Assembly: GCA_964625145.1 (NCBI GenBank)
Contig: CAZVAQ010000001.1
Span: 4,648-68,647 of the forward strand
Direction: 5' to 3'
Length of the DNA: 64,000 nt
DNA from: CAYTRP01 sp964625145
GTDB taxonomy: Bacteria > Sumerlaeota > Sumerlaeia > SLMS01 > JAHLLQ01
Below are positions 32,533-40,720 of the stretch, one piece after another; the stretch's first letter is position 1, and each line of letters begins with the position of its first letter. The notes under the pieces are model-generated. The model was given only the letters and a program-made list of their open reading frames with translations. It searched no databases and was not told where the DNA came from. Position numbers and translations under genes: made by a program.

Positions 32533-33010
32533 CCGCTGGCGGCAGGGCAGGTCTGCCTGTGCCCCGGGGATTGGCCGTCGGCGGGCTGGTGCGCGGCATT
32601 CAAGGAACGCCCGAATCAAGTCAGTCAAAACGTTGGTCTCCCCGCGCAGAGGCCCGATTGTCACTAAATCCCGCTCCCGCGCTCTCCCTTTCTTGGGTAC
32701 CCGGGCACTCTTGGGACTTGAGCCAGTCCGTCAAGTGCAAAGTCCGGTCTTTTCAATCATCCAACCCCAATGTCTTTCAATCTGCCGCTGGCGGTAATTG
32801 ATGATGGTGGGGTTCGTTTGAAAGCGTGGAGCAGGGTTCGGGCGTTGTCACCACCACGATCAAAAAAAAACGCACTTGGAATCCGGCGGGACGCTGGCAG
32901 GAAACCGTTGCGGCCCCCGCGGACACTTCTCATAAAGCCTTTCTGCATCTGGAGGGAGAATCCTTCGCTCCCGCCACCTGCCTCAAACGCCCAAGCCGAG
33001 AGGAGCAATC
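32533..33010. other. Divergent intergenic region between the pilin-like gene and EF-G2
   Basis: No gene is supported in these 478 bases, which must hold the promoters of the leftward pilin operon and the rightward EF-G2 gene. A GC-rich inverted element with CAGGCAGACCTGCC (reverse strand, about 32541-32566) lies directly before the pilin start and weakly resembles the GGCAGGC dispersed repeat. A run of nine A at about 32872 and an imperfect AACCCCA...TGGGGTT repeat around 32762-32816 are the other visible structures. Confidence 0.45.
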
Positions 33011-35101
33011 GTGAAACAATATCGCACCGAAGATATCCGCAATGTAGCGTTTGTGGGGCACTCGGGGTCTGGCAAGACCACATTGGCAGAGACGCTCCTC
33101 CACATGAACGGCGTCATCGAGCGCCCGGGGACCGTCGAGGCAGGAAACACGCAGTCCGATTACGACCCGGAGGAGATCAAGCGGCAGTGCTCGATCAATG
33201 CCACGTTGCTCCCCTTCGAGGTCGATGGCATCAAGATCAACGTGCTGGATTGCCCGGGATTCCGGGATTTCGTGGGCGAGATCAAGAACGCGGTGCGTGC
33301 ATCGGAGCTGGCCCTGGTCGTGGTGGACGCCACCAGTGGCGTGGAAGTGGGAACGGAGTTCGCCTGCGATTTTGCGGACGAGTACCACATCCCCAAGGCT
33401 TTCTTCATCAACAAGATGGACAAGGAGCGGGCGAACTTCGACGTGGCGCTGGAGTCCATCGACACAGCATTTCCGAATGTCCACACCATCCCGGTGGTCC
33501 TGCCCATCGGATCTGAATCGAATTTCCGAGGGGTCATCGACCTGCTGCGCATGGTCGCGGTGATCAATGAGGGGAACGGCGTCAAGGAGACGCCCATACC
33601 AGCCGAGCTGATGGATGCGGCCAAGGAAGGCCGCCGCAAGTTGGTGGAGGCCGCCGCGGAGGGGAACGACGAGCTGACCGAGAAGTTTCTGATGGAGGAG
33701 GAACTGACGGACGAGGAGGTGATCCTCGGGCTGCGTCAGGACCTTGAAGCCGGGCGTTTCTGTCCGGTTCTATGTGGTTCAGCCACCAAGGAGATCGGCC
33801 TGGTCGTGCTGACCAACTTCCTGAAGGTCGAATGCCCTCCCCCGCACGAGCGCAAAGGCTTCCGTGGCTATGTGAAGGGCGCAGAGGGCGAGATCGAGCT
33901 GAAGCGCCTTTCGCGCGATGAACCGTTCAGCGCCTTTGTCTTCAAGACAGTCAATGACGAGTTTGTCGGGCGGCTGTCGTTCTTCAAGGTCATCACCGGC
34001 GAGGCCAGGGGTGACGGCATGATCCTGAATGCGCGCACGGGCCAGACCTCGCGCGTGGGTCACGTGATCACCGAGCGCGGCAAGCAGCAAGTGCCGATCG
34101 ATGCAATATCCACCGGCGACATTGGCGCGTTTGCGAAGTTGGAGAACACGCACACGGGCGACACGCTGCTGGATCCGCGCCACCCGGGAGTCGTGTACGA
34201 ACCGACGCACATGCCGCCAACAACGGCGCACATCGCTATCGAGGCGAAGAATCGTTCCGATGAGGACCGCCTCGGGATGGCGATGCACAAGTTGCTGGAA
34301 ACGGATTTGACGCTGAGTGTGGTGCGCGATCCCCTGCTCCACCAGACGGTGCTGTCCGGGATGGGTGACACGCATCTGGAGGTGGCGATTCACCGGCTGG
34401 AAGTCATGTCGAAGGTCCAGGTGAACACCGCGCCGCCGCGTGTGCAGTATCGCGAGACGATCAGCAAGGTTGGCGAGGGCCAGGGCAAATTCAAGAAGCA
34501 GACCGGCGGTCGCGGCCAATACGGCGATTGCTGGGTGCGCTTCAAGCCCCTCCCCCGCGGCGAGGGATTCCAGTTTGAGTGGAAGATCGTCGGCGGTGTG
34601 ATTCCGACCAACTACCAGTCGTCGGTGGAGAAGGGCCTGCGTGCGGCGTTGGATCGTGGCATCCTCGCGGGCTACCCGGTGATCGACATCAAGGCCGAAT
34701 GCTACGACGGATCCTACCACGCGGTGGACTCTTCAGACGCGGCGTTCCAAGTGGCGGCTTCGCTGGCCTTCAAGAATGTGACGCCCAAGTGCGCCCCCCA
34801 ATTGCTGGAGCCCATCAACCGGGTCACCATCACGGTGCCGGAGACCTACATGGGCGACATCATGGGCTACGTCAGCGGCAAGCGCGGTCGCATCGCGGGG
34901 AGCGAGTCGGAAGGGAACAAGGTCGTGATCACCGCCGATGTGCCGGCTGCGGAGATGTCCACTTTCAGCCGGGATCTGCGCTCGATGACTTCGGGGCGCT
35001 CGATCTTCGAGTCCACTTTTGACCACTACGAGCCGGTGCCGCCGGGCATCCTGGACAAGGTGATCGCCGAGGTGCGCATCGACCACCATGAGGCGGATTG
35101 A
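33011..35101 (+). CDS. EF-G2-type translational GTPase
   Basis: The product is 696 residues from GTG 33011, with AGGAG nine bases ahead. All five EF-G domains appear to be present. The GTPase domain differs from canonical FusA. G1 is GHSGSGKT instead of AHIDAGKT, the switch region is SDYDPEEIKRQCSINAT and G3 is DCPGFRDF, in which the His that activates water is Phe. G4 is NKMD and G5 is GSA. Domain III-V segments such as SGMGDTHLEVAIHRL, GGRGQYGDCWVRF and YMGDIMGYVSGKRGRI are intact. This is the EF-G2 or EF-G-like paralogue seen in Deinococcus and mycobacteria. Its role in translocation, stress or recycling is uncertain, and a canonical fusA is expected elsewhere. Confidence 0.88.
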   Translation: MKQYRTEDIRNVAFVGHSGSGKTTLAETLLHMNGVIERPGTVEAGNTQSDYDPEEIKRQCSINATLLPFEVDGIKINVLDCPGFRDFVGEIKNAVRASELALVVVDATSGVEVGTEFACDFADEYHIPKAFFINKMDKERANFDVALESIDTAFPNVHTIPVVLPIGSESNFRGVIDLLRMVAVINEGNGVKETPIPAELMDAAKEGRRKLVEAAAEGNDELTEKFLMEEELTDEEVILGLRQDLEAGRFCPVLCGSATKEIGLVVLTNFLKVECPPPHERKGFRGYVKGAEGEIELKRLSRDEPFSAFVFKTVNDEFVGRLSFFKVITGEARGDGMILNARTGQTSRVGHVITERGKQQVPIDAISTGDIGAFAKLENTHTGDTLLDPRHPGVVYEPTHMPPTTAHIAIEAKNRSDEDRLGMAMHKLLETDLTLSVVRDPLLHQTVLSGMGDTHLEVAIHRLEVMSKVQVNTAPPRVQYRETISKVGEGQGKFKKQTGGRGQYGDCWVRFKPLPRGEGFQFEWKIVGGVIPTNYQSSVEKGLRAALDRGILAGYPVIDIKAECYDGSYHAVDSSDAAFQVAASLAFKNVTPKCAPQLLEPINRVTITVPETYMGDIMGYVSGKRGRIAGSESEGNKVVITADVPAAEMSTFSRDLRSMTSGRSIFESTFDHYEPVPPGILDKVIAEVRIDHHEAD

Positions 35102-35123
35102 CCCGGAGCACCAGCAGGACCCC

Positions 35124-35151
35124 GACAGCCCCGGCGACCACCGGGGCTGTC
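35124..35151 (+). terminator. Intrinsic terminator after EF-G2
   Basis: A perfect 11-bp stem GACAGCCCCGG / CCGGGGCTGTC with a 6-base loop is followed by ACTTTTATG. It starts 22 bases after the stop. Confidence 0.85.
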
Positions 35152-35192
35152 ACTTTTATGCGCCTTGAGCGCATGATTCCTGCTGCATCCGC

Positions 35193-35663
35193 ATGGCATT
35201 GGGTGCACCCGAGTCAGCGACGACCATGACATCCGACGGCAAGTCCTTCTACGAGCTGCTGCAAGTCTCGCGCGATGCGAGTCCGGTGGTGATCGACGCG
35301 TCTTTTCGGGCGCTCATGAAAATCCACCATCCCGACCGCGGCGGAGACCACAGCCGAACGAAGGATCTGCTGGAGGCCCGGCGCGTATTGCTGGACGCCA
35401 AACTGCGCCAGGACTATGACCGGATGTTGCGTGAGCTGGAATGGCGCCAACACCAACCGCCCACTCCCCCACCTTCCGCGCAGCCAATCCCGCCCGCCCG
35501 AACGCGGCTCGGCGACCTGCGAGAGCCCGAAGCGGGCGCAGAAGCGCACGAACAGTTCAAGCGTCAAGTCGGCCAGGCACTCGAGATTCTTGGACCGTTT
35601 GTGCTGGTGGTGATCCTGCTGGGTTTGGCGCTGTTGGCGCTGTCGGGTGTGCTGCTGGGATAA
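35193..35663 (+). CDS. J-domain protein with C-terminal membrane anchor
   Basis: The product is 156 residues from ATG 35193. An internal ATG at 35226 gives the more typical J-domain start (TSDGKSFYELLQVSRDASP), and neither has a clear ribosome site. The J domain spans about residues 18-80 with the HPD motif in KIHHPDRGGDH. A Pro-rich linker follows, then one hydrophobic helix at the extreme C-terminus (FVLVVILLGLALLALSGVLL). The protein should recruit an Hsp70 to the inner face of the membrane. It lacks Gly/Phe and zinc domains, so it is not DnaJ itself. Partners are not evident in the neighbourhood. Confidence 0.8.
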   Translation: MALGAPESATTMTSDGKSFYELLQVSRDASPVVIDASFRALMKIHHPDRGGDHSRTKDLLEARRVLLDAKLRQDYDRMLRELEWRQHQPPTPPPSAQPIPPARTRLGDLREPEAGAEAHEQFKRQVGQALEILGPFVLVVILLGLALLALSGVLLG

Positions 35664-35674
35664 GACGGTTCGGC

Positions 35675-36235
35675 TCAGATGGGGGCGAAGATTTCGGTCA
35701 ACTTGACGACGAGACCTTCGGCGATGCCTTCGCAGTTCATTGCCACTCCGCTCGAAGCGATGAGCTTGCGTCCGTCGCGAAAGTAAACTTCCAGTTGCTC
35801 ATTCTTGACGTCGACAATCCAGACCTGCTCGCTTCCCGCGTTTAGGTACTTCTTGCGTTTGAGAAGGACAGACAGCGCGGACTCAGACGGCGAGATTATC
35901 TCCACCGCCAGATCGGGAGCGAATTCAAGCCAAGTAGTCTCAAGCAACCCTTCCCTGCTGCGGAAGAGTGAAGCGTCCGGGCAAAGAATTGTGTCCGGAT
36001 TCCTGGAGATCAGGAATCCATCGTTGTCGCCGCCATACCGGAATTCTCCTCCACTGGTTCGGCAGAACTCGGCGAAGAGGAAGATGAACCGCAAGGCGAT
36101 GCGATTGTGTTCGTAACGAGCCGGCGACACAGTAACGACTTCCCCATCAATGAGCTCTGTAAACTTCTCCCACCGCTCGTCCGCGGCGAATTGCTCCGCA
36201 GTGATTTGTTGGGGGGGCGACAGGATGACCGGCAT
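35675..36235 (-). CDS. Uma2-family (DUF820) restriction-endonuclease-fold protein
   Basis: The product is 186 residues from ATG 36235. Family landmarks are the helix AEQFAADERWEKFTELIDGEVVTVSPARYEHNRI, then PDTILCPDASLF, LAVEIISPSESALSVLLKRKKYLNAGSEQVWIVD, with the PD-(D/E)xK residues in the PDAS...EII...K positions, and a closing strand. The family is abundant in cyanobacteria, PVC and related bacteria, and its biological role is unknown despite the nuclease fold. It stands alone here, tail-to-tail with the J-domain gene 12 bases away. Confidence 0.85.
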   Translation of the reverse strand: MPVILSPPQQITAEQFAADERWEKFTELIDGEVVTVSPARYEHNRIALRFIFLFAEFCRTSGGEFRYGGDNDGFLISRNPDTILCPDASLFRSREGLLETTWLEFAPDLAVEIISPSESALSVLLKRKKYLNAGSEQVWIVDVKNEQLEVYFRDGRKLIASSGVAMNCEGIAEGLVVKLTEIFAPI

Positions 36236-36343
36236 GGCTGTGCACTCTTGAGGATTCCACGGAAGGCTACAGGAACGACACGACCCCGTCAAACCAACTT
36301 TGGCGGGGCCGGATGAGGTTTTGAATAGTATTGGGGGGGGGCT

Positions 36344-36805
36344 TCAGGCCTGGTCGGTCTTCAGCAGGCTGCGGATTTCGGCGTTGAAATCCTGCAGGTC
36401 GTGGAACTGTTTGTAGACCGACGCGAAGCGCAGGTAGGCGACGTGGTCGACCTCCTTGAGCTCCTTGAGCACCAGACGGCCGATCTCCTCGGAGCTGACC
36501 TCGCGGTCAGCCTCGGTCATGAGCGTGCGCTCGATGTTGCGAACCATCTTGTCAATGGTTTGCGGAGAGACGGGGCGCTTCTCGCAGGCCTTCTGCAGGC
36601 CGGACTCCAGCTTCTGCAGGCTGAACGGTTCGCGGGCGCCGTTGCGCTTGGTCACGACGAGTTCGAACTGCTCGACGTATTCAAAGGTCGTGAAGCGGCG
36701 ATGGCACGATTGGCATTCCCGACGCCGGCGCACGGAATCGCCCGTCGCGGCGACCCGCGAGTTGATGACGCGTGTGTCATCGGCGCCGCAGAATGGACAG
36801 TTCAT
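36344..36805 (-). CDS. nrdR: Transcriptional repressor NrdR
   Basis: The product is 153 residues from ATG 36805. NrdR represses ribonucleotide reductase genes through an ATP-cone that senses dATP/ATP. The zinc ribbon carries CPFC (3-6) and CQSC (31-34), with SRVAATGDSVRRRRE between them. The ATP-cone covers about residues 46-136 (VVTKRNGAREPFSLQKLESGL, EEIGRLVLKELKEVDHVAYLRFASVY). The length matches the family. No ribonucleotide reductase gene is in the window. It lies 69 bases downstream of trxA, an electron donor for that enzyme, on the same strand. Confidence 0.96.
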   Translation of the reverse strand: MNCPFCGADDTRVINSRVAATGDSVRRRRECQSCHRRFTTFEYVEQFELVVTKRNGAREPFSLQKLESGLQKACEKRPVSPQTIDKMVRNIERTLMTEADREVSSEEIGRLVLKELKEVDHVAYLRFASVYKQFHDLQDFNAEIRSLLKTDQA

Positions 36806-36874
36806 CGGGAACGCGCTCGCAGAATCGGCGCCGCGGACCCGGCCAATCCGAGCCCGCGACGCACAAGGGGGAAG

Positions 36875-37204
36875 TTACTTGACGTGTTTGTTGATCATTG
36901 CCTGGAGCTGAGACTTGGGCACGGCGCCAAGCACGCGATCCTGCTCCTGACCGTTCTTGAACAGGATGAGCGTGGGGATGCTGGAGACGCCCCACTCGGC
37001 GGCGAGATCCGCGGCCTGGTCGATGTCCAGCTTGGCGATTTTCAGCTTTCCGGCGTTGTCCTTGGCCAGTTCCTCGACAATGGGGGCCAGCCGCAGGCAC
37101 GGCCCGCACCACGTCGCCCAGAAGTCCACGAGCACCGGGGTTTCGGATTGGAGGACTTCCGCTGCGAAGGATTGATCACTGAGTTCGAGAACGCCTTGGG
37201 CCAT
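36875..37204 (-). CDS. trxA: Thioredoxin
   Basis: The product is 109 residues from ATG 37204, with AAAGGGAA upstream. The single thioredoxin domain has the active site VDFWATWCGPCLRLAP and the cis-Pro loop GVSSIPTLILF. The final helix is conserved. It is a general cytoplasmic disulfide reductant. It follows hisA by 84 bases and precedes nrdR, so it could share a transcript with either. Confidence 0.96.
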   Translation of the reverse strand: MAQGVLELSDQSFAAEVLQSETPVLVDFWATWCGPCLRLAPIVEELAKDNAGKLKIAKLDIDQAADLAAEWGVSSIPTLILFKNGQEQDRVLGAVPKSQLQAMINKHVK

Positions 37205-37288
37205 GATGGGTTCCCTTTCTGTTGGAATTGGGGCGGTTCAGCTGGAATGACGGCTCAACGAGAAGCTACAACAGATCCCGCGGCGAAT

Positions 37289-38008
37289 TCAAGTCATCCG
37301 CGCCTTCAATGATTGCACGGCTGATGCCAAGTCGAGCCGGCCCTCGTAAATCGCGCGCCCGGTGATCGCGCCGACGAGCGAGGGTATGCCCGCGTCGAGC
37401 AGCGCGTGGAGGTCCTCCACGCGCGAAACTCCGCCGCTGGCAACGAGTTCCATCCCCGGCACGGCGTCGGCCATGGCGCGCATGGCGGGGATATTGGGCC
37501 CTGTCAGCAAGCCATCGGTGGCGATGTCGGTGTAAATAATTCGCCGGGCGCCGAGGTCGAAGAGCGCCTTTGCGAGGTCGGTGGCCGTCGTTTGTGCCGT
37601 TTCGACCCACCCCTTGATGGCGACATAGCCATCCTTGGCGTCCACGCCCATGATGACCCGGCCGGGAAAGTGCTTGAGTAAATCAGAGACAAGTGCATGA
37701 TCCTCAATGGCCTTGGTGCCGAGAATGACATCATGGACCCCGGCCCCGAAGGCGGTCTCCGCCGCGGCGCGGGAGCGAATCCCTCCGCCCAGTTCGACGC
37801 GCATGGATGTCGCGCGGGCGATCTCCCCCACCAGATCCAGATTCCCGAACTCTCCGCTGAACGCGCCATCCAGATCGACGACATGCAATCGCGTGGCTCC
37901 AGCCTCCTCGAAGGCCCGTGCAAACGCGACCGGGTCGTCGGAGTACACGGTGCATTGGTCGCGCTTGCCACGCGACAAGCGCACGACGCGCCGCTCCAGC
38001 AAATCAAT
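37289..38008 (-). CDS. hisA: HisA phosphoribosyl isomerase, 5' end lost in the assembly gap
   Basis: 240 codons are visible. The first visible residues are IDLLERRVVRLSRGKRDQCTVY. Comparison with the usual HisA start (a few residues ending in PAIDL) indicates that only about five to eight N-terminal codons fall in the N run. HisA isomerises ProFAR to PRFAR in histidine synthesis. The TIM barrel shows LHVVDLDGAFSG with the catalytic Asp at strand 1, VELGGGIRS, VILGTKAIED, YTDIATDGLLTGPN with the second Asp, and VASGGVSRVEDL. No other his gene is adjacent in the visible sequence. Confidence 0.93.
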   Translation of the reverse strand: MDLLERRVVRLSRGKRDQCTVYSDDPVAFARAFEEAGATRLHVVDLDGAFSGEFGNLDLVGEIARATSMRVELGGGIRSRAAAETAFGAGVHDVILGTKAIEDHALVSDLLKHFPGRVIMGVDAKDGYVAIKGWVETAQTTATDLAKALFDLGARRIIYTDIATDGLLTGPNIPAMRAMADAVPGMELVASGGVSRVEDLHALLDAGIPSLVGAITGRAIYEGRLDLASAVQSLKARMT

Positions 38009-38108
38009 NNNNNNNNNNNNNNNNNNNNNNNNNNNNNNNNNNNNNNNNNNNNNNNNNNNNNNNNNNNNNNNNNNNNNNNNNNNNNNNNNNNNNNNNNNNN
38101 NNNNNNNN
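38009..38108. other. Assembly gap of 100 N
   Basis: The run is exactly 100 N, the conventional size for a gap of unknown length. It lies between the last codons of fabI and the first codons of hisA. The missing ends of both genes would fit inside about 100 bases, so the order is probably correct. Confidence 0.99.
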
Positions 38109-38878
38109 CCCATGATGTTGTAGCCACCATCGACATAGGTGATTTCACCGGTGATGCCGGAGGCCATGGGGCTGAGGAGGAAGACCGCCGCGTTGGCGAC
38201 TTCATCGAGGGTGACGTTGCGTTGCAGCGGCGCGCGCTGCGCCACAACGTCCAGCATGCCGGTGAATCCGGCGATGCCGCGCGCGGCCAGGGTCTTGATC
38301 GGACCGGCGCTGACGGCGTTGACGCGGACGTTCTCCTTGCCCAAATCCCACGCCAGATAACGCACGGACGATTCGAGCGCCGCCTTGCACAGGCCCATCA
38401 CGTTATAGTTTGGAACGACCTTGTCCCCGCCGAGATACGTCAGCGTCAGCACCGATCCCCCACCGGCATTGCGGAAATACGGCAGCGCGGCGCGGGTCAG
38501 GCTGATGAGGGTGTACGAGCTGATCTCCTGCGCCAGCTTGTAGCCTTCGGCACTGGTGTCCACGATGCCGCCTTCGAGGTCTTCCTTTTGGGCAAAGGCC
38601 ACGGAGTGGACCAACATGTCCAGCTTGCCGCCGAAAACCTCGCCGACGCTGCGAAACGCGGCGTCGATCTGCTCCTGGTTCGTGGCGTCCATGGGGAAAC
38701 AGGGCAGGGGCGGGTTCTGCTCCTCTGCCAGCGCCCGCACGCGCGGCTCGATGCGCTCGCCCTGATAGGTCAGCGCCACCCGGGCGCCTTCCCGGATCAG
38801 CGCCTGGGCGATCCCCCAGGCGATGGAGTTCTTGTTGGCGACGCCAACGACGAGAGCGGTTTTCCCTTGGCAGAGCAT
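38109..38878 (-). CDS. fabI: Enoyl-[acyl-carrier-protein] reductase, 3' end lost in the gap
   Basis: 256 codons are visible from ATG 38878. The sequence breaks off after GGYNIMG, where FabI proteins normally end, so only the last few residues and the stop are missing. FabI performs the last reduction of type II fatty acid elongation with NAD(P)H. It shows LVVGVANKNSIAWGIAQAL, the FabI-type nucleotide loop, then DMLVHSVAFA, LTLTYLGGDKVVPNYNVMGLCKAALE with the catalytic Tyr-x6-Lys, and RVNAVSAGPIKTLAARGI. A GGCAGGC palindrome lies about 118 bases upstream of the start, in the same relative orientation as the one before alaS. Confidence 0.94.
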
Positions 38879-38995
38879 GGCGTTCGGGGTCCGTGGATGG
38901 GATCGGTCCTGCGCACTTCCCGGACAGCATGGTGGCGGGACTGGCGGGGGCAAGGATGGAACGCGGGGGGGCCATGCCGCGACGGGCGCGGGAAT

Positions 38996-39025
38996 GTGGG
39001 GCAGGCTTCCAGCCTGCCAAGTCCT
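38996..39025 (-). repeat. Dispersed palindromic repeat, copy 2 (upstream of fabI)
   Basis: GGCAGGC (39000-39006), five bases, GCCTGCC (39012-39018) are flanked by GTGG and AAGTCC. The reverse complement matches copy 1 at 6876-6908. Weaker similarity continues on the fabI side, with TCGCGGCATGGC here and TCGCGGGCATGGC after copy 1. Confidence 0.75.
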
Positions 39026-39071
39026 ACCTTCTCGCTCGACAGGCACCACCGATCCGTGGCTGGTGGAGAGC

Positions 39072-39353
39072 ATGAGAGAAGGCGAGACATACGGAAGTTG
39101 GGTGTGGGCGACGGACCAAGACGGCCGCGTGCCCAGGAGCGCGGCGCAGTCCTCGGTCGGGCTCAAGTACTTCTACGCCTCGCGCCCTTGGTCGCCCGTG
39201 GCCGAAGCGTATCACAACCGCGCGCGGTGGTACTCGCCCGAAGCCGGGCGATTTCTGACGCGCGACCCGATCCGTCGAGTGAATCCCGCTTCTCGTGTGA
39301 ACTCATCCATGGGGGATGATGCATGCGCCTTTACTTGGATTCCTGCTGCTTGA
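39072..39353 (+). pseudogene. Orphan Rhs/YD-repeat core fragment
   Basis: The open frame encodes 93 residues, and 39165-39272 encodes a recognisable Rhs-associated core, KYFYASRPWSPVAEAYHN then RARWYSPEAGRFLTRDPI. Normal Rhs proteins carry more than a thousand residues of YD repeats before this core and a variable toxin tip after it. Here both are missing and the reading frame decays after DPI. The frame also runs over the start of the PIN gene. It is best read as the remnant of a former Rhs gene or an orphan Rhs tip cassette. Confidence 0.75.
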
Positions 39354-39769
39354 ATCGTCCGTTCGATGACATCGCCCAGCGAGCCGTGAGGGAAGAAGTA
39401 AACGCCATCGAGTGCATCATGGCCCGGATCCGGTCAGGAATCGACCTGTTGATCGGCAGCGATGCTCTGGCCCATGAAATCGGGAGGAATCCTGACGAAT
39501 TGCGACGCGATGCCGCTCTGGAGTTTCTTGCTGAGGCGCTGGAGTGGGTGCCACTGGGAGAGCCCGTCTTGGCCCGTGCATTGGACTTGCGGGGACAAGG
39601 TTTTGGCGAATGGGATGCCCTTCACCTGGCAAGTGCCATGATCGCCCGTGCTGATGTGATGTTGACCGTTGATTACAGGCTTTACAGGAAAGCCCGGCGT
39701 CTGCTACCTCCCAACCCGGCGGTGGTCGAATTGCCGACAGTTTGGCTTGAACAGTTTGAGAAGGAGTAG
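39323..39769 (+). CDS. PIN-domain protein (VapC-like ribonuclease candidate)
   Basis: The product is 148 residues from ATG 39323, with GGGGA upstream. It begins RLYLDSCCLNRPFDD, with the first catalytic Asp at the end of strand 1. Later acidic residues lie in SDALAHEIGRNPDE, in WDALHLASAMIARADVML and in TVDYRLYRKA. These match the four acidic positions of PIN-domain nucleases, which are usually toxins of type II toxin-antitoxin systems that cleave tRNA or rRNA. A small gene follows six bases later and is the likely antitoxin, an order opposite to the usual VapBC. Confidence 0.8.
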   Translation: MRLYLDSCCLNRPFDDIAQRAVREEVNAIECIMARIRSGIDLLIGSDALAHEIGRNPDELRRDAALEFLAEALEWVPLGEPVLARALDLRGQGFGEWDALHLASAMIARADVMLTVDYRLYRKARRLLPPNPAVVELPTVWLEQFEKE

Positions 39770-39775
39770 CCCCAA

Positions 39776-40042
39776 ATGAATGTCCACGAAATGACAGGGA
39801 CGGAACTGCGCACGGCTGCATTTGCCGCCATCCGGCGCGAACTGGGGCCTGATGGTCTGGTGCGTTTCATCGCGCAGAATTTCTCCCAACCGGGCAGGGA
39901 CTACACTGCGGAGCGCCAAGACCGCCCACAGCCCACGCTCGAAGAGATTGTTGCCGATGTTGAACGGATGAAGGCCGAACGTGGTGGAAGTCTTGCGCCG
40001 CCAGGAGCGAAGATTGTTGGTGAGGATCAGGGGAAGATGTAG
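39776..40042 (+). CDS. Small protein paired with the PIN gene, putative antitoxin
   Basis: The product is 88 residues from ATG 39776. Its ribosome site AAGGAG is embedded in the last codons of the PIN gene, so translation is coupled. The body LRTAAFAAIRRELGPDGLVRF followed by GRDYTAERQDR and LEEIVADVERMKAERGG resembles small uncharacterised proteins with a 'LGPxxxVRF...GDYT' pattern that I recall accompanying PIN genes. No DNA-binding motif is certain. The antitoxin role is inferred from position and size. Confidence 0.6.
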   Translation: MNVHEMTGTELRTAAFAAIRRELGPDGLVRFIAQNFSQPGRDYTAERQDRPQPTLEEIVADVERMKAERGGSLAPPGAKIVGEDQGKM

Positions 40043-40184
40043 GATGGATGGGACGGGATGCAAATCATGACTACGACTATTACATGACGCTTCGCCTTCA
40101 AAGGATCGACTTACCCACCTAACCGCCCGGCAGTCGCCACCTACTCCTGATCCGTCTTCAGAAGGGGCATCACCGAATCCATTC

Positions 40185-40697
40185 ATGTCTACTCCGCCCG
40201 ATCCGTACTGGCCTCTCCTTCCTCCTCCCTTTACTTCGGAGGATGAAATTTGTCGGTGCGATGCGGCCACGCCCGTGCTATTGCAGCCGCACTTGTCACC
40301 CAATCCGCTCGCGTGCGCACGGTGCAATTTGGAGGTGCCACCCGAGAGGGTCGGATTCGACGAGGCTCTCGCGAAGGAGATCGCGTCGTGGCAGCAGTTT
40401 CATGACTGCTTCTATCTTCTCTGGCTCGACTCGGGCGAGTTTGAGGAGTGGGCAGCAAAGCTCCTGCGCGATCCGGCCAGCGCGGTCATTTCACGCGGAA
40501 TGGAGTTGGCAAGGGAAATAAGTCAGTCTTGCGCCTGTTATCTGAGCTGGTTTCAGGATCAGTCCGCAGATGACTTGGCGCCCCCAATCCGATGTCCCGA
40601 GTGCAACGGCACTCTGGAGGTCCGATTCAGCGGCGAGCGTCCGCAGGGCGGTTCCTTGTTGGTATGCGAGGGGTGCTCTGTCGCATTGTTGGCTTGA
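40185..40697 (+). CDS. Zinc-ribbon protein, unknown function
   Basis: The product is 170 residues from ATG 40185, with no evident ribosome site. Cysteines are paired: CRC and CARC near residues 23-47, and CPEC with CEGC near the C-terminus, typical of two zinc-binding knuckles around a helical middle (DCFYLLWLDSGEFEEWAAKLL). No family was recognised. Its place beside an Rhs remnant and a PIN pair would also suit an immunity or orphan cargo gene, but nothing in the sequence proves this. Confidence 0.6.
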   Translation: MSTPPDPYWPLLPPPFTSEDEICRCDAATPVLLQPHLSPNPLACARCNLEVPPERVGFDEALAKEIASWQQFHDCFYLLWLDSGEFEEWAAKLLRDPASAVISRGMELAREISQSCACYLSWFQDQSADDLAPPIRCPECNGTLEVRFSGERPQGGSLLVCEGCSVALLA

Positions 40698-40720
40698 AAC
40701 AAAATGACCCAACCAACCAC

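Noticed and set aside
39072..39353. An active Rhs polymorphic toxin
   Set aside because: Only about 36 residues of core remain, with no YD-repeat shell and no toxin tip. The frame ends inside the PIN gene.
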